In this document: positions 1 to 13,501 of the stretch, piece by piece
How positions within the stretch are numbered: position 1 is the stretch's first letter
Layout of the letters: each line of letters opens with the position of its first letter
Assembly: GCA_035236585.1 (NCBI GenBank)
Contig: CP141134.1
Location: 19,150,414-19,214,413 of the forward strand
Direction of reading: 5' to 3'
Length of the DNA: 64,000 nucleotides
Source: Warburgia ugandensis
Lineage: Eukaryota; Streptophyta; Magnoliopsida; Canellales; Canellaceae
Notes under the pieces: model-generated
What the model saw: only the letters and a program-made list of their open reading frames with translations
The model's database searches: none
What the model was told of the DNA's origin: nothing
Translations under genes and position numbers: made by a program

Positions 1-589
1 TCACCCCAACCTTCCAAATTAATTAAAAATACATAAGAAGAGACTTATAGAAGCTTACAAGCTCATAGGATCCTCTTGGAAGGAGGCAGAGTATTGTCAC
101 TCATGGAGCCCCTATCTAATCATTGCATTTGTATTTAAATAACTATCTCTACCAATACACTCAATGACTCAGATTACCAGGCTTATTGAGGAGGGTGTGA
201 AGTAGTTGATTAAGATCAGGATCTAACTTGTAAGCAATAAGATAAAATCTAAAAGATAGGAGGAGCTACCTAAGTTAGAAATAAGTTTTTCCCTAGACTA
301 TCTAAAATATAGGCACTCTTTGTTTGTAGAGAAAAACTTGTTTTTGTTGTATATAAACTAGAGTCCATTATGCCAACCTGGAGTTTGCACAATTGTAGAT
401 CCCTCAAATAGATCTAGTACCTTTAGACTAGGAAATTAAATGAATTTTTAGGCAAGGACCTAGAAAACCTTGATGAAGATATGATCAACAAGGTAGTAGA
501 AGTCAAGTAATTGAAGGATTCCTCTATTCTAGTCTAATATATATTACCATCCTGGATAACATTACTTGTGACTAATGAAAATTATTTCA
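1..589. other. Unassigned leader or 5' gag region of AT-1
   Basis: This stretch is AT-rich with no open frame or motif that I recognise. Because it lies directly upstream of the gag relic on the + strand, it is most simply the 5' untranslated leader or a decayed gag N-terminus. The 5' LTR of that element would lie to the left, outside the window. Confidence 0.3.
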
Positions 590-1790
590 AGTCAAAGCTA
601 GGGGTTACTCAACTCTTGTTTACTTTTAATGGGCTAGGTAAGGATGACCAATACCATAATGTCAAGGAATTCCTTGACATTTTCTCTACATTCAAATATC
701 ATATCTTTTCTAACAATTCTATTAGGTAGAGACTATTCCCATTCTCTTTGAAGGAAAAAACTAAAGCATGGTTCAGCTCTTTAGAAGTAGGGTCCATCAC
801 CACATGGGATCAACTCTCTAGGATAAGCTTTTCCTATTCCATAAGACCAACTCCCTTAGAAGGAAAATTATTTATTTTCAGTAGAAAGAGGGAGCATTTT
901 TATGAATGTTGGGAATGCTGGAAAGACTTACTGCTGTAATGCCCACACCATGGCTTCAAGATCAGGTCCAATATTTCTACAAAAGTTTGACCCCACATAA
1001 TCAACGAATTATTGATTCCACAAGTGGTGGGGATTTTGTTACCAAGAGTGATGTGGAGGCTTGAAATTTCTTTGAGAGCCTATAAAAAAATTCCCAACAT
1101 TGGGATTGCTCAACGAGGATGGAGAGAATTTCACTACGTCCAAAGAAAGGTATTATATATGAAGTTGGGGTCACTCCATATCAGTAGAATAGATATGTTG
1201 GCCTAGAAAGTGGACAAGATAGATAATCTAAGTCAACAGTTAGAAACATTTATGATGACTAATAGATCTTGTATGCAACTCAGACTGAGGCTTGTTCACT
1301 CTGTTTTAGTTTTGCACACCCTACTACATCTTGCTCATCTAGCTCCGCACTTTTGGAATATTACTTGGAGCAAATGAATGCATTAAAAAAAACTTGTCAT
1401 AACCCCTATTTGAGAATATAATCCTATATGGGCTAGGAATCCAAATTTCTTCTGGTCTCAGAATAATCATCAAGGGGGACCATTTGGGCCCCTCCCTACT
1501 CAACCTTTCCCTAGAGCTTGAGTTTTGCAGTAGCAACCTCCTTAGTAGTTTCCTCCATAATAGAGGAAACAATCCTTAGAGGAGACTCTTAGTTTGTTTA
1601 TGCAAAGCTCCTTGGAATTTCAAAATGTAATGAAACAAATTATGTACGCCCACTTGTAATCTATTACAAAATTGGAATACCAAATGGGTCTAATATCTAC
1701 TGCTCTTACTAAGAGGGAAAAGGGAAAATTTCCAAGTCAGCTTGTGTCCAACCCTAAAGGGCCGTATGAGATTGGCATAGCTTCTAAAGA
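590..1790 (+). pseudogene. Athila/Tat-type gag relic (AT-1)
   Basis: A broken retrotransposon capsid gene, readable only by moving between frames. The block at about 735-940 reads LFPFSLKEKTKAWFSSL followed by ITTWDQL, the core signature of plant Retrotrans_gag. A block at 980-1090 reads SLTPHNQRIIDSTSGGDF, the usual following segment. A perfect CX2CX4HX4C zinc knuckle is readable at 1293-1334 (C-SL-C-FSFA-H-PTTS-C). The tail at 1590-1770 reads SLEFQNVMKQ and FPSQLVSNPKGP, which is typical of the Athila/Tat gag C-terminus. Stops and frameshifts make it non-functional. No protease, reverse transcriptase or integrase follows before the polypurine tract at 3.2 kb. Related gag relics lie on the minus strand at about 46.7-47.3 kb and 52.5-53.7 kb. 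Family assignment is from motif recognition. Confidence 0.8.
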
Positions 1791-3239
1791 CATTTCATGA
1801 ACATGCCAAATCCATAAATACCCTTAGGAGTGGAAAGAAATAGAGAATCATGTAGGTTTAACTAAGGAATCTTCAACAGTTGAGGAAAAATAACATTGTA
1901 AAGAATTAGAAGAGGAAAGAGGAGTATCACCCATATCCTACTTACTCTCAACCCCATCCTAAAGTACATTATATTCTAAAGGCTCCATATCCCTAGCATC
2001 TCATTCATGATAGTACACCGTGCTATAATTTTATCTCCACCACAAATCACTACTTGGAGAAGGTATGTTGACTACTATGAAATTATAAAGTGGAGTGAGT
2101 TCTTCTATTAACTCCTCCCTAATTAGTGTAGGTTTAGAACAATTATTATACAAATAGTCGTACATACACATGCATGTGCACATACATACATACATACATA
2201 CATACATACATACATACATACATACATACATACATACATACATACAGTTTAAGTTGAAGAGGAAGTATAACTTAGAGATGCTGATGAAGATCTTAAAGAT
2301 TAATAACCCATGTGAGATTAAAGCAAGTCTTCCTCTTTAACTTAAAGATTAAAAATTAATTCTTAGTTGGTCTCATTATTCTTATCTTGGTCAACTATTA
2401 GAAGATCATATTTAAGTAGAATGCCTTTACATGTTTTTCAGAACACCTTTGTTTACCCTTATACCATTTCTTTGATAACATTGTCCTAAGCTTATATTTG
2501 GTCCTATTAAAAGTCTTGATTGATCTTAAGAGTAGTATGGCTTGGATATGGTTAGGGATAAGTAGGGATTCTGGTAGAGTGTAACATTCTTAAATAGTTG
2601 ATATCCTTTCCTTAAGACCAGTATTAGATTTTTTTTCTAAGTTATTGTTCTTTGGAATGGAATATGTTTGAATTTGGCTTTGATGAACATTATCTTGTTC
2701 ACATATTGAAGAGAGATTTAACCATTTCTAAGCAACTTCTTCTTAGTGTAAGTTATATCCTAGAGATTTGAAGTCAAAACATACTTTTAAATGGTAATTT
2801 AGGTTATAATTTACTTGTAGATAATATAATTATATATATTGGTTCTATTCACATGCTCACATTTTGAGGTTTGATTGATAATAGAATATCTTTCATAGAA
2901 GGGTACAATTTTAAACTGTTGGTCATTTCCATTATCATTTTAAAGTTAAGAATTTAATGAATGTTGATTAAAAGAAAACTCTTTGAGGTAAACAAAGGAC
3001 TTTCATAAAAGTTTTTAAAATGTTTATGGGTATCATTATTGGAAACCCTTACTAGACTATAACTTGTCCACTAGGGGTAACCTTAGATTTTAAAGGCTTT
3101 CTGCATATGCTAACTATAGATAATAACACCTACAAAAGTAGTTAGGATTTTTAAAATTTTCTTTTATATTATTATAGTTTCGCTCAAGGACTAGCAAAAT
3201 ATAAGTTTGGGGTTAGTTCTTATACTTAGAAATATGACG
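1791..3239 (+). other. Non-coding 3' internal region of AT-1, ending in a polypurine tract
   Basis: No gene is visible between the gag relic and the LTR. Three parts recur in this window. Positions 2003-2140 resemble the reverse complement of about 45.88-46.06 kb. Positions 2443-3130 resemble 58876-59550. Positions 2935-3225 resemble the reverse complement of 44.10-44.36 kb. The end, 3178-3217, carries TTTCGCTCAAGGACTAGC and then AAGTTTGGGG, the pre-polypurine-tract motif familiar from Athila/Tat elements, so second-strand priming and the LTR boundary are expected just downstream. The absence of pol between gag and this tract suggests a gag-only derivative or a large deletion. Confidence 0.6.
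2180..2246. repeat. (CATA)n microsatellite
   Basis: An uninterrupted tetranucleotide run of about 67 bp inside the 3' internal region of AT-1. Its periodicity creates a spurious MYVC-repeat reading frame on the minus strand. Confidence 0.97.
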
Positions 3240-4707
3240 TGTAATATCCCTATATTTAGTCGTTTCTAACCATAAATTTATCATAAAAATCAATAATTAG
3301 GTTTATTTCCCATTTTTACAAGATTAGGGTAAAATTGAGAAAATGGGTATTTTTGGCAAATAAAAACCTTAAATGGAGCATGACTACTGTCCAAGCAATG
3401 TCATGGGCCCACATATGAAATATGGAGTCCAGAAGGTCAAAGTACAAAATGAGTGTCGTTATCATCATTAGTGTTATAAAAAATCCCATGCACTAACTTA
3501 GACCTTATTTGCGCTAAGAGGGGTGTATCTATGAAAAGAGAGGGTGGCGGACATCCCATGCATGCATGCAAGCTATTCACTACTTTCAGAAGCTTTTGGG
3601 TGAAGCCTTAGTTACCTACAATGGAGTGCATATGCAGTTGATATTTTGAAGTGAACTACTTAAACAACCAAAGCTGCTTGAAAGAGTAGTGTGATTGGAC
3701 CATCCACTTAACTCTAGAGACAAGACCACCCAATGACCTACAAATTTTCATCATGCAAGGTGAAGTGTCACACATTTTTATACATGGCAGGCATGAGAAA
3801 AAAAGGAAGACATAATAAGGAGAAATACATGTAGAAGAGATGATGAGTTTACAGGAATCTATGAATGATATTAATCTAGATTTGTAAGGAAGAATGGACA
3901 AGATCTATCCTTACTTATGGATATCCTACAGCAACCAATGAGAGATCGATCACTCAAGGATAGATGAATGAGAAGCAAGATTACAAGGAAAACTAGAACA
4001 TCATACCATTGGTGGAGATTTTTTCTATGGGCTGCCTACCTTTTTTCAAGGCGCCAAAATATGATCCCCCTGGCTAAAACATTTTTTTCACTTAAATTCC
4101 ATTGGCCAGAGATAAATTACATGGGTTGGGAGAGAAGTAAGGAGGAGACTTAGAATGCATAAGAAAATCTTTATGAAATCCAAACCATCCACTCTAAGGC
4201 ATTATGATCCGAAAGGTGCTACAAATTGGATCCTTTAAGACAAGGAAAATATCAAGCAATCTCAACCACTTAAGCTAGGCTAAAAGATGATCCAAAAGTG
4301 AGGAATGAAGTAGAGGAAGAGCCATACAACTCTAGCCACCACCCCACTTTCCCATCCAAAGATTTCAAAGAATTTACATGGAGCGGGAGGCATCCTTTTA
4401 TGATAGAAATACATGTGATTTTTGGAAGGAAGTTGGGAGAAAGCTTCCTAAGGCATGCCAACACAAGATATAATCTTATCATCTCCACCATCCATGGAAG
4501 AAAGATCTTCATCCTACCCTTCATCCATGCAGGCTAAGGATTCCATCTTATCTCTTTGCTTCCTTCTTATCCTTACTTCCTCTATCCTATCTCTTTCCTT
4601 CTTGCTATTCCATCTTGCCACTCTATCTTTATCTAAATTGCAAGTCCAAATCTCCTTCTATTCCAATGCAGCTACCTTCCTTCTATGAGTTACAACACGG
4701 CCCCGCG

Positions 4708-4724
4708 CCCCCCCCCCCCCCCCC
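4708..4724. repeat. C17 homopolymer
   Basis: Seventeen consecutive C residues in a GC-rich spot of an otherwise AT-rich LTR. The length may be unreliable in short-read assemblies. Confidence 0.95.
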
Positions 4725-4842
4725 AATTCTTCTATCTTTTCTTCCATACTTCCCTTTCATCACAACCATCCCTTCTCCTATGATTTCAACCACTCATCTC
4801 TTAGGGTTCTCACTCTAAAACCTTGCAAATAAAGATGAGGTG

Positions 4843-4848
<6 letters not shown>

Positions 4849-4896
<48 letters not shown>
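4849..4896. repeat. (GA)n microsatellite
   Basis: About 48 bp of pure GA, in the AT-1 LTR and about 390 bp upstream of a (CT)n run, its reverse complement. Confidence 0.97.
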
Positions 4897-4897
<1 letters not shown>

Positions 4898-5280
4898 AAA
4901 ATGTTTAGATCTTTAGGAGTAGAGGTAAGAGTTCAACCATTCCCTTGAACCATTTAAGGAATCACATGTGAGTTGGGAAGGAGAAGAATCTCCATGTAAG
5001 TACTACAACTCACGTCTCCTTAAGCAAGAGCTTACTGATCCTAATCCAAGGAACACCAATCTCCATCTTTTAATTGCATTTTTCTTCTCTTCCTTCCTAA
5101 GGTGGGACACCCAAGACCAATGGGTGTATACCACCTTAGTTATATTTCTCCCACTTCTTGCCCTCTAATGTGGGATGCCTAAGGTTAATGGGTCCACCCA
5201 CCTTAGTTCCTTCTTTTCCCTTTTTTAGTTTCCTTGCTAGAGTGGGATTCCCAAGGCCAATGGGTGCACCACACTTCGGT

Positions 5281-5410
<130 letters not shown>

Positions 5411-5761
5411 AGGCCACCCTCTACTTAGAATATCTATCATCACTTTATCTAAGGAGAAGCATAAAATTATTTACCCATTCCCTGTTCTTCTTTCCTTTTT
5501 AATGGTTAGATTTCTTTTTAGCTAAAGGGCTAGGTGGCCCCTTCTTTGGTAGCCTTAGTATTTTTTTTGTCCTATGGGATTTATTGGGTATGGTTGAGAA
5601 ATACAATGGGAGAGTGGCATGTATGTAGACTACCCTTTTTGCTTATTGGATATACTTGATGAACTTAAACAAGTAAATGAAGTGCATAGAACATGACTAT
5701 TTGGATGTAAGTTAGTGTATTATGGGTTGAAAAGAAGTGTACAAGTTCCTGTTGAGTGACA

Positions 5762-6720
5762 TGATGTGCTTTAATAATTACTGCAAGTGCATGACTTTAC
5801 CAGAGTTGATCCCATGAGGTGTCTATAATAAATTGAGTTAATTATAATATAAAAGTTTTACAATAACCTAGCCAACTTCAATAAAAGGAAAGAATTCCAT
5901 ACTAAACCAACTTGACAAATGGAATCAAAGGAATTAAATAAAGAAAACTAAGGAAACTATTTAAGGAATTAAAGCATGTAAATGAGTAAGGAACTAAATT
6001 AACTAAGGAAAAGAATTAAACTATGAAAGTAAGAATGTAATAAAAGAAATTTTCATTAATAAATTGATTGTAATGGAAAGTAAACACATGAAGGAAGAAA
6101 AAACAAAGCAAATAAGAAACTTCCTTGAAATAACTGCTGTAAGAGTCCTTCATTGTATTAGTTAATAAGGCTATTTACACATCCACTTCTTTTCCAGGCT
6201 TGAATTCCATTTTATAGTCTTCTCGTTCTGTCACTCAACAAGTGCCTATGCACTTACATCCAACCCAAGTACACAAATCTACAACTAAGTTTTTCTCATC
6301 TCCTTAACCCAACATGACACAAGTCCAATGATTCTCAACCATGCTTTAGGAATTGAAATTAACCTTAGCTACCTTAGAAGGCCACAAAGTGTTTTTCCTT
6401 TTCATTAGATTCCAAAATCCCAGAGATGAAAAGAAAGTGAAAGGAGAAGGGGGAGTGTGCCTGTGATGAAGGAAGGAAGAAAGAAAGAAAGAAAGGGAGG
6501 AAGGATGCAGGGGTTTGGATTATGATGCATGTATTGACTAAGGTAGGGAAACTAAAGGCTGTTGGAGAAGGGTGAGTCCAAGGGTAAGTGATAATGCATT
6601 TATGTGTTGCATTGTAAGATGTAAGAGAAGAAAGATAGGAAGATGATGATGGGTATGTGTGGAACTAAGGGAGGATGCATGTAAATTATTGTTATTACAT
6701 GCCCATCAGCAATAAACTTA
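5762..6720 (-). repeat. Athila/Tat-type LTR fragment, opposite orientation to AT-1
   Basis: The segment starting TGATGTGCTTTAATAATTACTGCAAGTGCATG, with the phrase GATCCCATGAGG about 55 bp in, parallels the + strand starts of the LTRs at 48649 (AT-2), 52049 and 55035 (AT-3), which all read TG-(5-10 nt)-TTTAA-A-nnnGCAAG-GCAC followed by GTCA-TCC-ATGAG. It therefore reads as an LTR on the minus strand. The downstream part is AT-rich with runs of short A/G tracts, as in AT-3 55.2-55.5 kb. I found neither a primer site nor the outer end. Confidence 0.45.
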
Positions 6721-9011
6721 AATAAGTGTTCAAGTGTTTAAGCTCTACTAATTCAAAGAAATACTAGAGTTGCTTCATCATATGTTTCTCAAATTCCTCT
6801 AATCCCTTGTGACTATTGTATCATCCAATCTATGTGCAACTCTATGATTCTCACTTAAAAAATGTTGTAGGGGTGAGTAAGAATATTCAATGGATAAATT
6901 CCTGAACCATGTTTGAAAACCTCAACATCCAAGTGTCATCTCAAGAAGAATGAATTGTATAGAATTATATCAACTATAACAATTCTAATCATATAGCATA
7001 TGTTTCATTAATCATAGATAATGTCTCATGAGTAAATGGTCATATCAAATAGTCTTACACATATAGATAATTGTCAAAAAACAAATCTTAGTGGTAGCAT
7101 CCTGCCACAAGCCTAGGCAATGGACTAAACCCTTGAGGATGATTGACATGAATATCATGTTCAAAGCTCAGGGTGTTCACTATGCATGCAGTGGAAAACA
7201 TCACCATCTACATTAGCCTGTAGATGCCAATGGACTACACTACTCCATGTGGAGGTGGATATGGTTGGAAGTAGCGTTTCCATGACACATACTTCCCTTG
7301 GTAGGTATCCTATTCAAAGGTCAGGAACCAAGCTAAACCCTCGTGGCACAATCCACAAGGCATATTAGCCCTTGCACAACTAACTTTGGTCCCCAAAGTA
7401 GCTTAGTACCTTAGTGTGATATCAAATATCTTAAATTATTTCCACACGAGAGCATATATCACATAGGTCATCCATACATGGTCCACATAAGAGCATATAT
7501 CACATGAATCATCCATACAGGGTTCACAAAATAAGCCACATTTAACATGAGCATGATCATTCAAATATCATCATATTGTATACATAAGGCGGATCAAGTC
7601 ATTAGAAATATCCAATCACATAATCTCTCTAGTGATGCTCATGTACATCATAAATACATCATAGATGGTATCAAAAAATCCTAAAGCACAAATTCATGAG
7701 AGTTCAGAAGTCAATTAGTTTCTCATAATCATCTCATATGCCTACTTTTCTTAATACATAGCAATCTACCACCAAAGTTCAAATCTAAAACAATTATTCA
7801 AAGTTCTTACTTACTGCAATAATAAAATTAAATTGATTATGATAGTCTTATAACCTTTCAAAGGCTTACTAAAATGTGCTTAATCTAATTCAACTTCATC
7901 ATAAGTTTTTGTGCACCTTTACAATTTGAGCAATCTATACAACACATGTATGCCTAGAGTATTATAAATAGTGTTATGAGTATGATAGTTCCTGTTAAAA
8001 TAATTACTTGATTAGCTAAATCTATCCTTATTGGATACTAATTCTATGAATTATTTGATCATTCAATCCCTTATTAAGGTTTATCTAGTAGAATAATCAA
8101 TAATGTTCCTAATTCAATGTCTACTATCCAACAAGTACCAAGTAGCTAGTAATAATGTCTAAATTTTTGGCATCAGTTTAGTGACTAGAACACCTTATTT
8201 GAAATTCGTTTCTTCCATATTGTTTCTTATTAGATAAAATTTGCATCCATATAGTTTTCAACTCTGACTAAATTCTAGATTATATATAGTCACAAATCTT
8301 CCTAATTAACTCTCAGTAGAAAACTACACTAAGTAGTCAGTAAGTTACTCTATATGTCGACCCTTTTCCTATACCAATTCTCTTTTAAATTGTACCATAT
8401 TTTAACTAAAATATCCTCATTAGTTATAGGAACTAATGCTAAATTTTAAATTAAAAATTTTAAGATTTCATACTTGAACAATTGAGGGATGTGTCATAAG
8501 GTTGTGAGCTAGCTAGTCAAAACTGTAGCTAGTAACTTACTAATTTCCTTTGATTTTTTTTGTTGTTGTCAAATCTTATTAAAATTTCACTAAATTTTAA
8601 TTGAGGTATTAGTGACATATACATTACACATGGTTTAAACTTTGTGGAAAAAAATCCATTGTTTAGTGTTCGAACTAGAGGCATTTTTACCTACATGTCT
8701 TTTAGCCAATAAGTAGGGTTGGAAATCCCTAAAAATAGTATCACTTTAATCACTATTTTCCTTAATAATTTAAGTATAGATCTCATTATTATTGTTAAGA
8801 ATCAAGTTAGTAATAAAATAATATAATTTTCTCATCAATACACATTTGATAAGTATGCGAAAATGTGCAATGATCCAATATTTTTTAGATAGGCAAGTAT
8901 GTGCAGAGAAACATGATGAAATCATGAAGCTTTTCCTACCAAAAACCATGGTGTTTCATTGGTATGAAATACCTTTAAAAACTATTAATGTATGTGAAAA
9001 TCATTGCCAAA
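6721..9011. other. Unassigned repeat-like DNA
   Basis: There is no open frame of interest. The part at 7080-7420 is relatively GC-rich and, read on the minus strand, has the look of the middle of a chromovirus LTR, but I could not align it to the other LTRs here. A 41-bp tandem duplication lies at 7440-7530. The remainder is AT-rich without motifs. The last bases before 9012 form the left flank of the AT-2 insertion. Confidence 0.3.
7445..7527. repeat. Two-copy tandem repeat, period 41 bp
   Basis: The unit containing AGCATATATCACAT followed by ATCCATACA occurs at 7451 and again at 7492 with a few mismatches. It is an isolated local duplication within unassigned DNA. Confidence 0.8.
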
Positions 9012-9016
9012 TCCTA

Positions 9017-9539
9017 TAGTGTCTTTTAAATCAGCAAGCGCACATCCCACTATAGTATAGACATTGCAAATACGGGTCAATCCCATGAAGATTTCAAGAA
9101 TTTTAATTAAAACCTAACTTAATCAGTTTACTAGCCAACAAATTGGATTATTCCAAAAATTACTAAAATGAAGAAAAGCTTTCTAAAAAATATGAAATCA
9201 CTCAGAAATAAAACCTAGGGTTTGGAATCTATTATCATACAATCAAATGAGCCTATGAATAAGAATTTGGAAATTTTTATAATTGAATTAATATTTTCCT
9301 TATTATCATATTTTCTCAATGCATAGTCTATCTTTTTAGGGCATAGACTATCAAAGTTTTTTATATATTAATCCTTACCAATCCAACATATGTAACATAT
9401 CTACAACACTAAGCATAAGATAAAACCTATGTATAAATCATTAACTCTAGAAATTAGTGTTAACTTCCCTAAAATAATCTTGAGTAAAATTTTATTACAA
9501 GATTTTGTTCATAAAAAATTCATCCAATTACACTATAAA
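9017..9539 (-). repeat. AT-2 left (3') LTR, first part
   Basis: This aligns along its length with 48649-49200. Shared landmarks are GGGTCAATCC, TTTTAATTAAAACCTAA, CAATCAAATGA-CCTATGA and AAATCATTAACT-TA-AAATTAGTGTTA. The alignment stops at ATAAA (9535-9539), where TK-E begins. The terminal TG appears mutated to TA. Confidence 0.75.
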
Positions 9540-9638
9540 TGTAACATCTCGATTTTTGGAAAGATTTATCAAATTTTATGTTAGAAAGCAGTATAAATTT
9601 CTTTGTTTTCATGAAAATGATTTCACGTGATAACATAT

Positions 9639-9900
9639 GTGTGTGTGTGTGTAGCTTTTGAGACACATCCCACTGCTTACTGAAAGTCACCAACAAGCTC
9701 CATGTACTTGATAAAGTACAAGTTTTTCCAACTTAGAGGCAGTTAGCGAATTAGGCCATAGGATCACATATTATCACAAATAGAATCACATAGGCAAATT
9801 AAGATTATTAAATAGTCCATATTTAAAGTTATACAGTCATCCCACCTGTCAACGTAAAATAAGCCGATATATATATAAACACACACACACACACACGCAC
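9639..9900. repeat. (GT)n at 9639-9652 and (TA)n(CA)n at 9868-9900
   Basis: Two short microsatellites near the outer end of the TK-E LTR, one GT-rich and one CA-rich on the same strand, so the pair could form a short foldback. Confidence 0.85.
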
Positions 9901-10138
9901 AACTCAAAATGGAACTCTATGTATCTAGCCTAAGCTAGCAATTTCACAATAAATATCTGATCTTACATCTAAATAGACCTGGGTATCTTTGCCTTCTTAG
10001 TGTCTCACATGCTAGAGCAATCTGGAGTATCACCTAAAATTTCAAGTGTAGGGGTGAGAAAAACAATAGCTCACAATAGGAAGGGAACTAATATAAGTTT
10101 GCATGCCAAAAATAGATTAATTAGTACATCATAAATAT

Positions 10139-10246
10139 AGACACACACACACACACGCACATGCACATGCACATGCACACGCACACACACGCACATGCAC
10201 ATGCACACGCACACACACACACACGCACACATACACACACACACAT
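10139..10246. repeat. Compound (AC)n / (GCACAT)n microsatellite
   Basis: About 108 bp of AC repeats interspersed with GCACAT and GCAC units in the TK-E LTR. The hexamer GCACAT units repeat locally, so the array probably grew from an imperfect AC tract. Confidence 0.95.
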
Positions 10247-11713
10247 AATTATTGAAATAAGCATTTATGAGAAAAGTGTGATAAAATAGGTCCTAAATAT
10301 GCATGACTAAAAGAAATCCCCTGAAATATCAGATAAAGTACAAAAGCATGACATCTAGGGTATAAATCTATGAGGAAAATGAATAATCTTGAGTCATGTG
10401 TAGTTTCAAAAGAAGCTAGTAAGCCACACAATCCACTAGTACTCAATATGGCAAAAAGTGAAAATATGAGGCAAGTAGCCCTCAATTTAGGATATAAAAA
10501 TCTAAGCCCATATCACTGTGGAAAAACTGACGCTTTGAACCACGATGGTATAGTGTTCTACCATCAAGGATTGGTCTAGACTCTTAAGAAATGACTAGCA
10601 TTGCCTAGCATGCTAAAATCACATAAACGCCTATGCTTGTAGGGCCTTTCCATCACCTAATGACAACTACCATGACCTAAACATAAGCACATGGATGCCG
10701 CATAGCCAAAAACTCACTGGACCTCATGGGGGCTACTTGCCTACAACTCAAAGCACTTCCCCATGAGAAGCTACTCTTATCATCCACTATCTCCATTGCA
10801 GGGCTGGTATTAATATCATCTTAGAGGGTCAGTGGCCAACTACACCTCCTTCATAGGTTCTTTGAACATACTGCAGACTCATAAGTGCATCAGCCAATAG
10901 TGATCTGGGACTTTGCACACTTTGATGGTGGCTTCCCAAAAAACTTGATGAAAGTCCATAACTTGAGGCTCATCACCATGAAGGGACATTTCCCCAAGTG
11001 TCAAAGAAAATATAATGTCCAAATCCTTGAGAAAATATAATTTGTGATGCAAGGGTGTTTATTCATGTGGTGGTTTCTTATTTCTAAGATGGTTATGCCA
11101 TTTGAGTATGCTGCTGTTAATAACATGAGATTTTCTATTGTTATCATTTAATGTTTCCTAGTAGTTGGCATTGCCTTTATATGGTTTTAAAAATTTAGAT
11201 ATCTATAAAAAATGAACAAGAATCATTTTTTTCATTCATAAGTAAAGGAATTTAGTGTTTTAATAATTTGTCCTTGATTAATGGCTATTTACTTCAATCT
11301 AGGTTATACATTTCATTCGTTTATCCTTCATATTATTTTAAGTTTTCTTACTGGGTTATGTCCTCAAGTAACTAAGTCTCTTTAGTTAAGATCTTAGTTA
11401 ATTCACTAGAAAATGTGCACTCGTAAGCATTTCATTCTTATGACTTAGTGGAGAATGATCTTTTCTATTATTTCTTAAGGTTATGATGCAACCTTGTTAG
11501 TGATACGTCTCTTTTGGTTTAGTTTAAAATTTCTATTATTATGGAATTAATTCATAGAGCTTATAGTATTTGGCAACCTTCCATAACTTAGAAGCATGGT
11601 TTTCACTCTAGATTTAAGGTTCATAGCCTTAAAATCTCATCTTCTTCCAAATTTCTTGTAGCAATGTAGTTCAAAACTCTCACATCATAGTATAATGTAA
11701 GTTTCTACCGAAC

Positions 11714-11827
11714 TTCCTAACAAGTTCATTCCTTCCTCAAGCAATATAGGAACTTTAGTGGGTAAGACCATTCCTAACAAGTTCATTCCTTCCTCAAGAA
11801 ATATAGGAACTTCAGTGGGTAGGACCA
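11714..11827. repeat. 57-bp tandem duplication in the TK-E 3' LTR
   Basis: The unit beginning TTCCTAACAAGTTCATTCC occurs at 11714 and 11771 with three or so differences. The partner LTR has a single unit at about 40256, so the duplication arose in this copy. Confidence 0.9.
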
Positions 11828-13424
11828 TTTTCCTACATAACATGTGCAGGAAATGGGCATTATTGGTTCCTATGGCAATGTCATGTTTCTAGTGGTTAAA
11901 TTTAAGGGGAAGAAACTTTACTTACCTGATTTCACTAGAAGTCATCAAGCCTACAAACTAGCTTGAGAAAATCCTAGCATGTAGAGGAAAAACTTCACGA
12001 TTTAGCAGGTAACATGCAGAAAACTAAAATTGTTTCCTCCATGATTGAGCCTCTCATAGCAATAGATATAAGTTTGAAATTTGTTGGGCAATTCAATATG
12101 GATTTAGAGAGACATTTGATCTTAAAGACCCATGTTTTAATTTTTCAATTTTGTGTTTTAGTTAGAGGCTTTAGTTGAGATTTTGGGCACCATTTCTTGC
12201 TTTTGTATGCAAGAAGCATGTTGCGCCGAGTACCTGTTTCCACTTGCAGCAACAAAAACTTAAGAAAAGTGAATAAAAATGCCTGCTTTTAAGCATCAAT
12301 GCAAAGCTTAATCTTCTACCAAGAAAACTTGAAAGCCCGTCAAATCCAATTTAAGGCCATTCTTATGCAGAAAATCATCCCCTATTTTCTTCTTGCTTGC
12401 AGTAAGAAAATAAGGCCTTTAAACTACAATTTTGTGCATGAATTCCTCAAGTGATTCAATTTTATTTTATTATGTTTCTGATCTACTGATCATGTATAAT
12501 GCATCATGTAACAAATAACATAGTCAAGTCTAGCAATTTACAAGCAAAAGAGGAAAAATCTTTGAGATTTTCTATGCATGCTAGTTTTTATGTAGGAATT
12601 TCAAATCATTATACTACTAATGGAATTTCTCATAAATTTTGCATTTAGACTAAGCAAACTGACATTGGTAATCTTCATATGAAGATCCCTACCTATTTAG
12701 AGCTTTGAATTTGCTGTATTTTTCATTTGGTTTCTTAAGATGCTATCTTCCTCCTTCACTGCATGGATGGAATCCAGGCAGAGCTCCAATTTCCAACTCA
12801 CCTAGGACTCTCCCAAACACATTCCTATAGGCTGGGGTTCAACCTCATTGATCCTTCTTCATCCCCTTTCTCCTTTTCCTAGATTGTCTTCTCCACAACC
12901 TTTTCTCCACTCTCTCTACAACTCACTTTCTTCTCCATGAAGGAAGTCAACTGTCCTGTAGAGATTTTCAATAGAAACCTCCTATTTTTCCCAAGGTTTT
13001 TCAATTATATCCTAAACTGGGTCAATTTTATAATTGTACCCTAACTAGTAATATAATAAATTTCTCATTCCTAGCTAATTTGTTAGAATTTCTCCCTGTG
13101 TTTTGGGTCAAGCTCAGGCTAGGAATTTCCCTTTCAAGTGACCTATTTATTCCCTCTTTATAACACCATTTATATTTTTAATTTCAAAATTTCCTTTGGA
13201 AAGTTAATGTGGTTTTTAAATTTCTCCTTTATCTTGGAAATTTGTTCTATAAATCTTTGGATTAACCCAATAATCACTCCTTACTAGTTATCCTAACAAA
13301 ATTTCTCAAACGCTCTCTTTCAAATCTTCTTCATTACTTAGTACACCATAGACAAGAAAAAACCCTATTTTTTTTGTAAATGCATAGATTTTGTTATTAA
13401 AAATCTGTATTTACAAGTACTACT

Positions 13425-13440
13425 GTCTTCCCCCTTATAA
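13425..13440 (-). other. TK-E polypurine tract
   Basis: On the minus strand this reads TTATAAGGGGGAAGAC, immediately before the LTR. It sits between the chromodomain remnant and the LTR, as expected for the second-strand primer site of a Ty3/gypsy element. Confidence 0.75.
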
Positions 13441-13501
13441 AAATTATTTCCCAAAAATTGCGTACATATGGAGAAAGAAGTCAAAACAACTCCAAGAAAT
13501 G

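Larger units (their letters stand above)
9540..13424 (-). repeat. TK-E 3' LTR, about 3.9 kb
   Basis: Read on the minus strand it ends with CCAAAAATCGAGATGTTACA, closely parallel to the ACCCGAGTCGTCACA ends of the family A and B LTRs. Its other end abuts the polypurine tract. Positions 11644-13424 align with 40186-41974 on the same strand; shared landmarks include AACAAGTTCATTCC, GATTTAGAGAGA, and CAGAGCTCCAATTTCCA. There is no gene. It holds several AC-type microsatellites and a 57-bp tandem duplication. The part 9540-11643 has no second copy in the window. Confidence 0.65.

Noticed and set aside
10249..10579. Opposing frames of 69-78 codons
   Set aside because: They lie inside the TK-E LTR, next to a compound microsatellite, and match no family that I recognise.
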